Shown here: in pieces, positions 53,506 through 61,746 of the stretch
How the letters are laid out: every line of letters begins with the position of its first letter
How positions within the stretch are numbered: the stretch's first letter is position 1
Assembly: GCA_965204545.1 (NCBI GenBank)
Contig: CBDBFA010000003.1
Coordinates: 1,488,001 to 1,552,000 of the forward strand
Direction of reading: 5' to 3'
Length of the DNA: 64,000 bases
Source of the DNA: JAABVD01 sp965204545
Lineage (GTDB): Bacteria > Verrucomicrobiota > Verrucomicrobiia > Opitutales > UBA2995
Program-made: the position numbers and the translations under genes
Notes under the pieces: model-generated
The model's database searches: none
Seen by the model: the letters and a program-made list of their open reading frames with translations, nothing else
What the model was told of the DNA's origin: nothing

Positions 53506-54327
53506 ATGGCAAAAACCAAAAGCGCCTCCGAACGATCGCCGAATGCTACCTTCGGCACCTATGGGGGAAAGTCTCGTCCCTTTTCCGCATTATTTTTCCT
53601 GGTAGTAGGATCGTTTCTCCTGTTCTTCCTGATCACCTTCGATCTCGACCAGAGCCTTTTCAATACATCTGAAGGGCCCGAGGTTGATTCCATTTTTGGA
53701 AAAATCGGGGAATACATCCCCTTTTATCTCGTTTGGGGGTTCGGTATATCCGCCTGGGTGATGCCATTTTTCTGCCTCTTGTTGGGTTTCATGAATCTCT
53801 TTCGGCGATCCCACCTTTTGAGATGGTCCCAAATCCTCTCCCTTCTTGTTTTCACCCTCTCGGTTTCCATCTTCGGAACCCTGGCCCAGGAAATGTACTT
53901 CCAGGATAAAGCTGGAATCGACAGGATCCACAACGATTGGAACTTTGCCAGCGGATTGGGTGGAACGGCGGGAAACCTGCTCTATTGGAACGGGCTGAAG
54001 ACCTGGTTGGGGCCGGTCGGCACTAGTATCGTCAACGGCGCAGTCTTGTTGATCAGTCTCCTGGCCATGTCTACGGCCAAGCCTCGCGGTCCCGCACGAG
54101 GTAAAGTCCGCCAACCCCAAACGGGCTTGCCCAAAGAGACCCGAGCCATGCGGATCAAGCCCCCCAAGGGGGCTGGTAACGGAGAAATGAAACAATGGAA
54201 CCCGCGCAAAGATGTGACGGGACCTGAATTCGGGTATACCGTTACGTATCCAGGAGAAGAGAAACCAGCGAGTCCCCCAAGAAATTCGGCCGGGGAGGAG
54301 ACGCGCAGGGCGAGAAAACCCGATTAA
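53506..54327 (+). CDS. Free-standing FtsK N-terminal membrane-domain paralogue
   Basis: The 273-residue protein is a close copy of the first about 210 residues of the FtsK encoded 6 bp downstream. Shared runs include MAKTKSASER, RPFSALFFLVVG, SVSIFGTLAQEM and SIVNGAVLLISLLA-like ends. Four membrane helices are predicted. After the last helix it diverges into a short basic tail (RGPARGKVRQPQTG onward) and has no linker, motor or gamma domain. The N-terminal part of FtsK acts at the division septum, so this protein could join or modulate the divisome. The ATG at 53506 matches the FtsK start; an upstream ATG adds 11 residues. Confidence 0.88.
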   Translation: MAKTKSASERSPNATFGTYGGKSRPFSALFFLVVGSFLLFFLITFDLDQSLFNTSEGPEVDSIFGKIGEYIPFYLVWGFGISAWVMPFFCLLLGFMNLFRRSHLLRWSQILSLLVFTLSVSIFGTLAQEMYFQDKAGIDRIHNDWNFASGLGGTAGNLLYWNGLKTWLGPVGTSIVNGAVLLISLLAMSTAKPRGPARGKVRQPQTGLPKETRAMRIKPPKGAGNGEMKQWNPRKDVTGPEFGYTVTYPGEEKPASPPRNSAGEETRRARKPD

Positions 54328-54332
54328 CCCCT

Positions 54333-56786
54333 ATGGCAAAAACAAAAAGCGCATCGGAGCGGGCGCCAAAAGCTGCCTTCGGCTCCTATGGGGGAAAGCC
54401 CCGTCCCTTTTCCGCATTGTTCTTCCTGGTCGTGGGAACGCTTCTCCTGCTCTCCTTCATCGTCTTCGATCTCGACCAGATTCCCATCAAAGGAGTCGAA
54501 CACGGACCGGGGATTGAAGAAAACGGGGGAGTCCCCCTGGTTGGAAAATTCGGCGAATATATACCCTTTTACATCCTTTGGGGGTTTGGCCTATCCGCCT
54601 GGGTGATACCAATCTTTTGCCTCTGGTTAGGTTACATGCATCTCTTTCGGCGATCCCACCTATTGAAGTGGCCCCGCATCCTCTCCCTCTTTGTTTTCAC
54701 CTTCTCCGTTTCCATCTTCGGGACCCTGGCCCAGGAAATGTTCTTTCAGGATAAAGTTGGAATTGAAAGGATCCACAACGATTGGGGTTTTGCCAACGGA
54801 TTGGGCGGAACGGTGGGAAACCTGCTCTATCTGAAAGGGCTGAAGGTCTGGTTGGGGCCGGTCGGCACTGGTATCGTCAACGGGGCGGTCTTGTTGATCA
54901 GCCTCCTGGCCCTGTTCACCTCCGAACTGGTCGCCTTGGTCGAACGCTTGGCCCTGCTTGTCGGCAAACCCCGCGAGATCAAGCGCGAAAAAGACCGGCC
55001 AACCAAAGAAGAGCAGACTAAGAAAGAACCGCCAAAAAAGAGCCGAGCCAAGTGGGTGAAGCCCCTAAAAATGCCCAAAGAGGGAAAAGGCAATTCGGGC
55101 AAGCGGTCCAAAGGCTGGAAGAAAATGGCTCCCACCAAGCAATCCAAAAGTGGAAAAGACCCCTCGAAGACCTCGGTTAAAATCGTGGGCGCGGTGAAGA
55201 CGCGCAAAGCGAAAAGGAACCCCATTCCCAGCAATAAGGGAGACTACACCTTTCCGACCCTGGATCTGTTGGAATTTCCCTCCCACAGGGACCAGGAGTT
55301 GAACCAGGCGGAACAAGATAAAACTGTCGACGACCTCAAAAAGACCCTGGCCAATTTCAATGTAAAGGTAGACGAAGAGGTTGAAGCCCTCGCTGGTCCG
55401 GTCATTACCCGCTACGAGGTTAAGCCTGCCCCGGGGATCAAGGTGAGCAAAATATTAGGTCTCAACAACGATATTGCCCTGGGGTTGAAGGCCATGAAAG
55501 TACGGATCCAGGCGCCGGTTCCGGGAAAGGGAACGGTCGGGATCGAGGTGCCCAATAAAAAGCCGGAGTCTGTTTACATGCGAGATATCATTGAGTCGGA
55601 GGACTGGGCCAGCTTCAGGGACAAGGCGGAAATACCCATAGCCCTGGGGAAGGAAGTGAGCGGCCGGCCGCTCATCGCAGATCTCACCAGGATGCCCCAC
55701 TTGCTGGTGGCGGGAGCAACGGGATCGGGAAAAACCGTATGCATTAATTCCATTATCGCCTCTATGCTCTACCATTCCAGCCCGGAGGACATGCGGTTCA
55801 TAATGGTGGACCCCAAAATCGTGGAAATGCAGGTCTACAACGACCTCCCTCAAATGCTGATCCCAGTGGTGACCGAACCCAAAAAAGTGCCCGGGGCGTT
55901 GAAGTGGTTGATCGCGGAGATGGAACGCCGCTACCAAGTGTTTGCCGAAGTGGGGGTGCGCAATATCGCCAGCTTCAACGATAAGCAGAAAGCCAAGCGC
56001 AAAGCGCAAAGAGAACAGGCTACGCGGAAGGCTGGAACGTCCCTGGATGATTCCCTGGGCATGGAAAACATCCCGGAGGCCCAAGCGCCGGACATCGAAG
56101 TCCCCCGCGACGCGGACATCGAGATCCCCGACAAATTTCCCTACATCGTCTGTTTCATCGATGAACTGGCCGACTTGATGATGGTGGCTCAAAAGGACGT
56201 TGAAACCTCTATCACGCGATTGGCACAATTGGCCCGGGCCGCCGGCATTCACCTGATAATCGCCACGCAAAGACCCTCGGTCAATGTCATCACCGGCATC
56301 ATCAAGGCCAACCTTCCCTGCAGAATCGCCTTCCAAACGAGTTCCAAGGTGGACAGCCGGACCATTCTGGACCAAGTGGGGGCGGAGCAACTGATCGGCC
56401 GTGGGGATATGCTTTTCAATCCACCCGGCTCCGCAGATCTGATCCGGTCTCAGGGTTGTTTTGTTTCCGACGAAGAAATCAATCACATCGTGGAGTTTCT
56501 CAAACAAAACGGACCACCGCAGTTTGCCCAAGACGTGCAACGGCAAGTGGAGGCCACCGATGACGATCTGAATTCGCTGCAGGATGCCGGTGACGCCCTG
56601 TTTCCCGATGCCATCGAGGTGCTGCGAACATCCAATCGGGCCTCGACCTCCATGCTGCAGCGGCGACTGAAAATCGGCTACAACCGGGCGGCCAGGATTA
56701 TGGATTTGATGGAAGCCCGCGGAATCGTCGGGCCCGAAAACGGCCCTCAGCCGCGGGAAATTCTGAAGGACCTCGATACCCTATAG
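54333..56786 (+). CDS. ftsK: DNA translocase FtsK
   Basis: The 817-residue protein has four N-terminal helices (to about 210), a short Lys/Pro-rich linker, an alpha domain from about 305 (DLLEFPSHRDQELNQAEQ), and the motor with Walker A GATGSGKT near 461 and Walker B IVCFIDELAD near 604. A charged insert of about 45 residues (KRKAQREQATRKAG to ADIEIPDKFP) precedes Walker B. The C-terminal gamma winged helix (about 755-817, RASTSMLQRRLKIGYNRAAR) reads KOPS-type DNA signs and contacts XerD in known FtsK. It pumps chromosome ends at division. It follows a duplicate of its own membrane domain. Confidence 0.95.
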   Translation: MAKTKSASERAPKAAFGSYGGKPRPFSALFFLVVGTLLLLSFIVFDLDQIPIKGVEHGPGIEENGGVPLVGKFGEYIPFYILWGFGLSAWVIPIFCLWLGYMHLFRRSHLLKWPRILSLFVFTFSVSIFGTLAQEMFFQDKVGIERIHNDWGFANGLGGTVGNLLYLKGLKVWLGPVGTGIVNGAVLLISLLALFTSELVALVERLALLVGKPREIKREKDRPTKEEQTKKEPPKKSRAKWVKPLKMPKEGKGNSGKRSKGWKKMAPTKQSKSGKDPSKTSVKIVGAVKTRKAKRNPIPSNKGDYTFPTLDLLEFPSHRDQELNQAEQDKTVDDLKKTLANFNVKVDEEVEALAGPVITRYEVKPAPGIKVSKILGLNNDIALGLKAMKVRIQAPVPGKGTVGIEVPNKKPESVYMRDIIESEDWASFRDKAEIPIALGKEVSGRPLIADLTRMPHLLVAGATGSGKTVCINSIIASMLYHSSPEDMRFIMVDPKIVEMQVYNDLPQMLIPVVTEPKKVPGALKWLIAEMERRYQVFAEVGVRNIASFNDKQKAKRKAQREQATRKAGTSLDDSLGMENIPEAQAPDIEVPRDADIEIPDKFPYIVCFIDELADLMMVAQKDVETSITRLAQLARAAGIHLIIATQRPSVNVITGIIKANLPCRIAFQTSSKVDSRTILDQVGAEQLIGRGDMLFNPPGSADLIRSQGCFVSDEEINHIVEFLKQNGPPQFAQDVQRQVEATDDDLNSLQDAGDALFPDAIEVLRTSNRASTSMLQRRLKIGYNRAARIMDLMEARGIVGPENGPQPREILKDLDTL

Positions 56787-56895
56787 GTTGGTCTTGTCGA
56801 GGTCCGCCCGAATTCTCCGGGAAATGTTCTCCCTTTCCATGGAAGGCATATCATTTTCTTTGCATTTATTTTCCGAATCCCCAGATTAGTTTTCC

Positions 56896-57747
56896 ATGCA
56901 AACCATCGGCGAGAGACTTGCTGAAGCACGGAAGAGGAAAGGCATTTCCCTGCGGGAGGCGGCCGACTCGCTCAAGGTCAGCGGGAACATCCTGGATTGC
57001 TTTGAAAACGACCATTTCGAGATAGGTTTGCCCGAAATCTTCGTGCGCGGGTTCCTGAAGAACTACGCGTATTTTCTGGGGATCGATCCGGCCAAGATAC
57101 TGAGCGACTACGGCGCCTTCAAAATGGGGGAAAGCAAAATTGCCAAGCGGGATCGCGGGGAATTGTTGGGCCGCCTGGACCTCCCGGATCCAGGTTCTTC
57201 ATCCGAGGACTTCGCCAAAGGGGACTCCGCGAAGGAAGAGGCCCCGTCCTCGTGGGCATTTCCTTCCGGGGGAACGGGAACAAAATTGGCCGAGTCATCC
57301 GGACCTTCGAATACCGAATCCAAGGTGGATTACTCCATTTATTGGAAATTGGGGTTCGCGGCGGCGGCGGTATTATTGGTGCTCGTTCTGTTCATTTACA
57401 TCATTTGGAGCGTCATCACCAAACCGGGGCCGGATCTCAATCCTCAAAGTCCTCAAGTAGTGGAAGCAGCTGAGCGGGCGGCTGATGCTACCGAAACCCA
57501 GATCATCCAATCCTCCGAGGAAACCATCCTGTTGGTGGCATCGGGGGACGTGGACGTCCTTGTGATCGAGAAGGATACCGAAAAGCAGCTTTATCGCGGT
57601 TCCATGGCAGCAGGCGATGAAGTGAAAATCGTAAAGACCGGCCCCGTGACCATCGCTTTCAGTGAGGGGAAATTTCTGGAATACGAAAAAAGGGGTCAAC
57701 GCTTCCAACCCAAAAGCCAGGGCCTGGGCCGCATGACGGTGCCTTAG
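56896..57747 (+). CDS. rodZ: RodZ-like cell-shape protein
   Basis: The 283-residue protein has an N-terminal helix-turn-helix of the RodZ type (IGERLAEARKRKGISLREAA, VRGFLKNYAYFLGID). A flexible acidic linker, one membrane helix at 152-171 and a periplasmic beta domain of DUF4115 type (VDVLVIEKDTEKQLYRGSM) complete the layout. RodZ links MreB to the elongation machinery. The stop codon TAG lies inside the outer terminus of repeat element R6. It is 109 bp after ftsK. Confidence 0.85.
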   Translation: MQTIGERLAEARKRKGISLREAADSLKVSGNILDCFENDHFEIGLPEIFVRGFLKNYAYFLGIDPAKILSDYGAFKMGESKIAKRDRGELLGRLDLPDPGSSSEDFAKGDSAKEEAPSSWAFPSGGTGTKLAESSGPSNTESKVDYSIYWKLGFAAAAVLLVLVLFIYIIWSVITKPGPDLNPQSPQVVEAAERAADATETQIIQSSEETILLVASGDVDVLVIEKDTEKQLYRGSMAAGDEVKIVKTGPVTIAFSEGKFLEYEKRGQRFQPKSQGLGRMTVP

Positions 57748-57945
57748 CCCGCATATCTCACTTACCGAGCGAATGCGACATCTCCCAAATTCGTGACGAG
57801 CGAACGGAGGTCGAGTGCTGGCGGGGGTTTCGTACAGATTCGGGGGTGAAGCCGGGTCGACACCCTGCAAAGTCCCGAATCCAGGGAAATCCCCGCCAGT
57901 GCCGACATACCGGAGCGCAGTAGAAAATTTGTGAGATATGCGGGT
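57744..57945 (-). repeat. Palindromic dispersed element, copy R6
   Basis: This 202 bp copy fills the entire gap between the convergent rodZ-like gene and the gene ending at 57945; its two edges overlap both stop codons. The left end is the long form (CTCACTTACCGAGCGAATGC), and the right end is the short form. Internal arms GATTCGGG/CCCGAATC and CTGGCGGGG/CCCCGCCAG are perfect complements, better than in R4. The apex is GGGTCGACACCC. Confidence 0.92.
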
Positions 57946-58595
57946 CACCATTTGGCCCGCCGGTTGGCAGGCCCCTTCAATCCGAGAGGCTTTCCCAGAA
58001 TTTCAGATACAAGTATGGCTTTCCTTTGCCCCAGGGGATGGGCCAAATCGCGGAAGAGTTGACCGCGCAACGAATCCTTGGCCAGGAGAAGAGGCACCAA
58101 GCGGGGTGTCGTTGCAACCGGCTCGGCTCGTTGCCTCATTCTGGCTTGGAGAGCCCGGGTCTGGCGCAACTTATCCTCGATGTCCTCCAGGTGAACTTGG
58201 GAGTCCATGGGGGCGAGGACAGGGGGCTCAGGCGGGGCAAGGGGTTCGGCCACCGGGGAAGGAGCCTGCTCGGGAAGCTCCTCGGTTTGCCAGGGTATTT
58301 CCCGGCCGGCTGGAATGGGCCCCTCTTGGAAGGGAGGCAATTCGGGCGGTGGTGGTTCCTGGAGAGGGGGAGGGGTGGAGGGACCCCCACCTCGTTGCGC
58401 AATTTTGCGTTGGATCTCCTCTTTGATTTCACGGGCCCGACGGGCAGCTTCATCGGTCCTGCCCTTTGCTTGGCGGGCCAGCCTCCTTTTCTTGCGTTTT
58501 TTCTTCTTTCCCTGCGCGGCATTTCCCAATCCGTAGAGGATCAGGATAATTATGGGGACAATTACGTTTTCCAGGTTGTCGAAAACCCATTCCAT
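57945..58595 (-). CDS. Proline-rich membrane-anchored protein of the floA-nfeD operon
   Basis: The 216-residue protein has a single N-terminal helix (IVPIIILILYGLGNAAQG) followed by a very basic stretch (KKKKRKKRRLARQAKGR), a proline-rich middle (residues about 70-125) and a basic C-terminal part. No known domain was recognised. It starts 15 bp after floA and is probably the last gene of the NfeD-FloA operon. The stop codon TGA overlaps the edge of element R6. Function is unknown; position suggests a flotillin-associated membrane protein. Confidence 0.7.
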   Translation of the reverse strand: MEWVFDNLENVIVPIIILILYGLGNAAQGKKKKRKKRRLARQAKGRTDEAARRAREIKEEIQRKIAQRGGGPSTPPPLQEPPPPELPPFQEGPIPAGREIPWQTEELPEQAPSPVAEPLAPPEPPVLAPMDSQVHLEDIEDKLRQTRALQARMRQRAEPVATTPRLVPLLLAKDSLRGQLFRDLAHPLGQRKAILVSEILGKPLGLKGPANRRAKW

Positions 58596-58610
58596 GGGAG
58601 TCTCCTGGGT

Positions 58611-59651
58611 TTAATCGGTTTCCATAGCCGGTCCTTTTTCGTCGCTACCGGAAATGGAGCGCCTCATGGAGGTATCGGATTGGATATTTTCCAAGCGGTA
58701 ATAATCCATGATGCCCAGGTTTCCACTGCGGAAGGCCTCGGCAATGGCCATGGGCACCTGGGCCTGGGCCTCCACCAGCTTGGCATTCATTTCTTCCACC
58801 CTGGCCGTCATCTCCTGCTCCTGCGCAACGGCGGCGGCGCGCCGAATTTCCGCTTGGGCCTGAGCCACTTTCTTGTTCGCCTCGGCCTGGGCCGTCTGGA
58901 GATGAGCTCCCACGTTTTCCCCGACGTCCACGTCGGCGATGTCGATGGATAGGATTTCAAAAGCGGTTCCCACGTCGAGGCCGCGGTTGAGCACATTCTG
59001 AGAAATGGTATCGGGGTTTTCCAAGACGTATTTGTAAGTTTCGGAGGACCCGATGGTGGTCACGATCCCCTCCCCTACCCGTGCGATGATGGTCTCTTCC
59101 TGGGCGCTGCCGACGTAGCGCTCCAAGTTGCTGCGCACCGTGACTCGGGCGCGGGCCTTGACCTGGATTCCGTCCTTGGCCACCCCATCGATGGTGGACT
59201 TGCCCTGGGTGGGAGCGGGGCAGTCGATCACTTTCGGGTTGATGGAAGTGCGCACAGCTTCCACCACCGATTTTTCCGTACCCTTGGTGGCGAGGTCGAT
59301 TACGGTGGCTTGGTCCCAGTCCAGGGGCAATCCCGCTTTCTGGGCGTTGATCAGGGCCAAGGTCGTCTGCATGATGTCGCCACCAGCCATGTAGTGCGTT
59401 TCCAGTTGGGCGATGGGAAGATCGATTCCCGCCTTCACCGCGGTAATGCGGGCTTCCACAATGAGGCTGTGGGGCAGCTTTCTGAGGAACCGCATGAACA
59501 CCAGGTTAAGCATCCCGACCGGAGCGCCGGAGGACAAAGCCTTCAACCAAACGCTGATAAAGGACAGGATGATGAAGGCTGCAATCAGCCCAAAGACGAT
59601 GGCAATTATGACAAGGATAAAGGTCAATTCCACTGCGAATACGGGTATCAT
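58611..59651 (-). CDS. floA: Flotillin-like protein FloA
   Basis: The 346-residue protein has an N-terminal membrane hairpin (LVIIAIVFGLIAAFIILSFI-like) and the conserved FloA body: KALSSGAPVGMLNLVFMRFL, YMAGGDIMQTTLALI, KARARVTVRSNLERYVG and GRGLDVGTAFEIL-like regions. A long helical Ala/Glu/Gln region follows. FloA marks fluid membrane microdomains in bacteria. It overlaps the short NfeD gene by four bases, matching the known coupling of NfeD and flotillin genes. Confidence 0.94.
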   Translation of the reverse strand: MIPVFAVELTFILVIIAIVFGLIAAFIILSFISVWLKALSSGAPVGMLNLVFMRFLRKLPHSLIVEARITAVKAGIDLPIAQLETHYMAGGDIMQTTLALINAQKAGLPLDWDQATVIDLATKGTEKSVVEAVRTSINPKVIDCPAPTQGKSTIDGVAKDGIQVKARARVTVRSNLERYVGSAQEETIIARVGEGIVTTIGSSETYKYVLENPDTISQNVLNRGLDVGTAFEILSIDIADVDVGENVGAHLQTAQAEANKKVAQAQAEIRRAAAVAQEQEMTARVEEMNAKLVEAQAQVPMAIAEAFRSGNLGIMDYYRLENIQSDTSMRRSISGSDEKGPAMETD

Positions 59652-60112
59652 ATTTCTTTGACGATGAGTTTTAAGTGTTCGGACCGGACCACCACCACGG
59701 TGGCGTCCTGCTTTATTAGACCGCCCTCCGAGGCGGCCTCAAAAGTTTGATTATCGATCATGACCTTACCGGAAGGAGCCATGGTGGTCAACACCCTGCC
59801 TCGCTTCCCCGCCAGATCTTCCCTCCCAACCGGTTTGGTTTGCGCTTTTTGAGATTGGCGGTGCTGAAACTGTTTTCCAAAGGGCGAGCGGGCCAGGAGC
59901 CGGATTTCCAGAAAGAAGAGCAGGACCCCGGCCACGGTTCCTCCCAGGAGAATGCCGGCCGATCCCAGCATACCCCAATCCTCGTAGGCGAGAACAGCCG
60001 CGAAGATCAAAGCTATTGCGCCCATGGCGCCTAATATCCCTCCCGGCGCAAAAATTTCCAGAAAGAAGAGCAACAGGGCTACTACAATCAAGGCAACTAC
60101 GTAGGTAATCAT
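59648..60112 (-). CDS. Short NfeD-family protein
   Basis: The 154-residue protein has four short hydrophobic helices (VVALIVVALLLFFLEIFAPGG at the start) and a C-terminal OB-fold typical of NfeD (DLAGKRGRVLTTMAPSGKVM). It lacks the protease domain of the long NfeD encoded just upstream. Both ends overlap neighbours by four bases (ATGA), so the three genes are translated together. The OB domain is thought to bind flotillins. Confidence 0.88.
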   Translation of the reverse strand: MITYVVALIVVALLLFFLEIFAPGGILGAMGAIALIFAAVLAYEDWGMLGSAGILLGGTVAGVLLFFLEIRLLARSPFGKQFQHRQSQKAQTKPVGREDLAGKRGRVLTTMAPSGKVMIDNQTFEAASEGGLIKQDATVVVVRSEHLKLIVKEI

Positions 60113-61674
60113 GAGGAGGTCCTTTTCTCCACCAGAAGCGAATAGCTTTTGTAGCCGATTACAATCACGGGTTCACCTTTGTGCAAGGCGCCGACGGCGG
60201 TGCTGGCTTCGTAATGCTTTCCATCGATGACCACCTCCCCAAGAGGATGGAGATCCCGCGTCACGGTTCCCACACTGCCCACGTCCGGTAACCCGCCTCC
60301 AGCGATGACGCTCCCACCTACTCCAGTGACCGGACTGGGATCGGCCACGGTGGACTCCACCATAACGCGGCGGAGCAGTTTCGATTGCGGGAGAAAGCGC
60401 CAAATCAGGGCCAGGCCCCCCACCGCAATAACCAGGCTCCAAAATAAATTGTATACACCCGCGACCAGTGAATCCGGATTAATTCTCCAGTCCACCGGCG
60501 CCTCCCCGGGCTCCGGAGTGACCGGCCAGACATCCGCCAAAGACCAAACCATGGCGCCCATGACGCAAATGATACCCAGAAATCCAAAGATCAGGGTCCC
60601 CGGCAAGAAGAACAACTCCACCGCGATCAGGACGCCCCCCCCCAACAGCAACAGAAGGGCTTCGTATCCAGCCAAGCCGGCAACTGTGTGGCCAAAAAAG
60701 GCAAACAATATCAATCCCAGGCCTAATATGCCCAACAACCCGAAGCTCGGTGTTTTGATTTCCACAATCAACATGATGATGCCGATGCCGAAAAGCACCG
60801 GGGTGATCATTTCAATCCACGAGGCCAGTTCCTCGGACCAGGACACTTCGAATCTCTCAACCACTGCATCCTTCACGCCAAATCCGTACTCCAGGATTTC
60901 ATCGATGGATTGAGCGATTCCGACCGCCAAAAGGGGTTGAGCCGGTTCCCCGAAAGTGACGACCGCCTCCGCCGAGGTGAGAGAGAGCAGCGCGTCCTTT
61001 TCCTTGATGATGGTATTTTCGATGGTCAGTTCGTAGTCCTTATCCATCATGGCTTTAAGCACTTCGCTGCGGTAGCGTTTGTTCTGGGCGTAGGAACGAA
61101 TGCGGGCATCCAGGTAGCTCTGGATCTTGTGCCGCATGGTATCGGGAATTTCCTGGCCGGTTGAGGCCACGGCAGCGGCCGCTCCCATGATTCCCAGCGG
61201 GGAAAAATAGATGTAATCCGTCACCGAGGAAATAATGGCGCCGGCCGAAATGGCCTCATCGTTGACAAAGGTTACGGTGGTTCCATTGAAATCATGCAGG
61301 ATCTCCATCATTTCCAGAGTCGAATCCAACGCCCCCCCTGGGGTGTCCATGTCCAGGATTACCATGTGGGCGCCATGGGCGATGGCCTCCTTCATGCTCC
61401 TGCGCAGCACGTAGAGGCTGGGTTTGCCGATTTGGGTTCGCACCGGTATTACCGCCACCTGCAGGGCTGAACCTTCGGGGAGGGTAAATCCCGGAACCGG
61501 TGGAATCAGCTCCCTCTTGGAAAGCTTGGAAATATCCGGGACCTGTAGGGTTTTCAGCCCGTTGCCCTCATCGGAACCTTCCTCCTTCGAGCCATCGTCA
61601 GCCACTCCGCTTTGGAAACACCATCCAAGCGCCAGAATGAGAAAGGTTAGGGATCTAAATCGGCTCATAGCCAA
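60109..61674 (-). CDS. Long NfeD-family protein with ClpP-class protease domain
   Basis: The 521-residue protein has a signal peptide (LTFLILALGWCFQSGVA), a ClpP/SppA-type serine protease domain (VILDMDTPGGALDSTLEMME, then the nucleophile S143 in AISAGAIIS), four helices in the middle and a C-terminal OB-like domain (VGTVTRDLHPLGEVVIDGKH). Members cleave hydrophobic C-termini of membrane proteins such as stomatins/flotillins. It is the first gene of the NfeD-NfeD-FloA operon. The ATG is the first of two closely spaced Met codons. Confidence 0.9.
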   Translation of the reverse strand: MAMSRFRSLTFLILALGWCFQSGVADDGSKEEGSDEGNGLKTLQVPDISKLSKRELIPPVPGFTLPEGSALQVAVIPVRTQIGKPSLYVLRRSMKEAIAHGAHMVILDMDTPGGALDSTLEMMEILHDFNGTTVTFVNDEAISAGAIISSVTDYIYFSPLGIMGAAAAVASTGQEIPDTMRHKIQSYLDARIRSYAQNKRYRSEVLKAMMDKDYELTIENTIIKEKDALLSLTSAEAVVTFGEPAQPLLAVGIAQSIDEILEYGFGVKDAVVERFEVSWSEELASWIEMITPVLFGIGIIMLIVEIKTPSFGLLGILGLGLILFAFFGHTVAGLAGYEALLLLLGGGVLIAVELFFLPGTLIFGFLGIICVMGAMVWSLADVWPVTPEPGEAPVDWRINPDSLVAGVYNLFWSLVIAVGGLALIWRFLPQSKLLRRVMVESTVADPSPVTGVGGSVIAGGGLPDVGSVGTVTRDLHPLGEVVIDGKHYEASTAVGALHKGEPVIVIGYKSYSLLVEKRTSS

Positions 61675-61746
61675 GGGGAATCATGGAAGTGGTATAGGGA
61701 AATGCAAGAAAGGTTGGCAGATGACCAGCGCATTCCACGAGAAAAA

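Noticed and set aside
3398..57945. The dispersed palindromic copies as a CRISPR array or integron cassette sites
   Set aside because: Copies are scattered over 54 kb without regular spacers, and no cas or integrase gene is present.
57373..57951. A 192-codon minus-strand frame reading through repeat R6 into rodZ
   Set aside because: It starts in the repeat, and similar frames arise in other copies because the repeat has few stops; the rodZ-like gene on the other strand is convincing.
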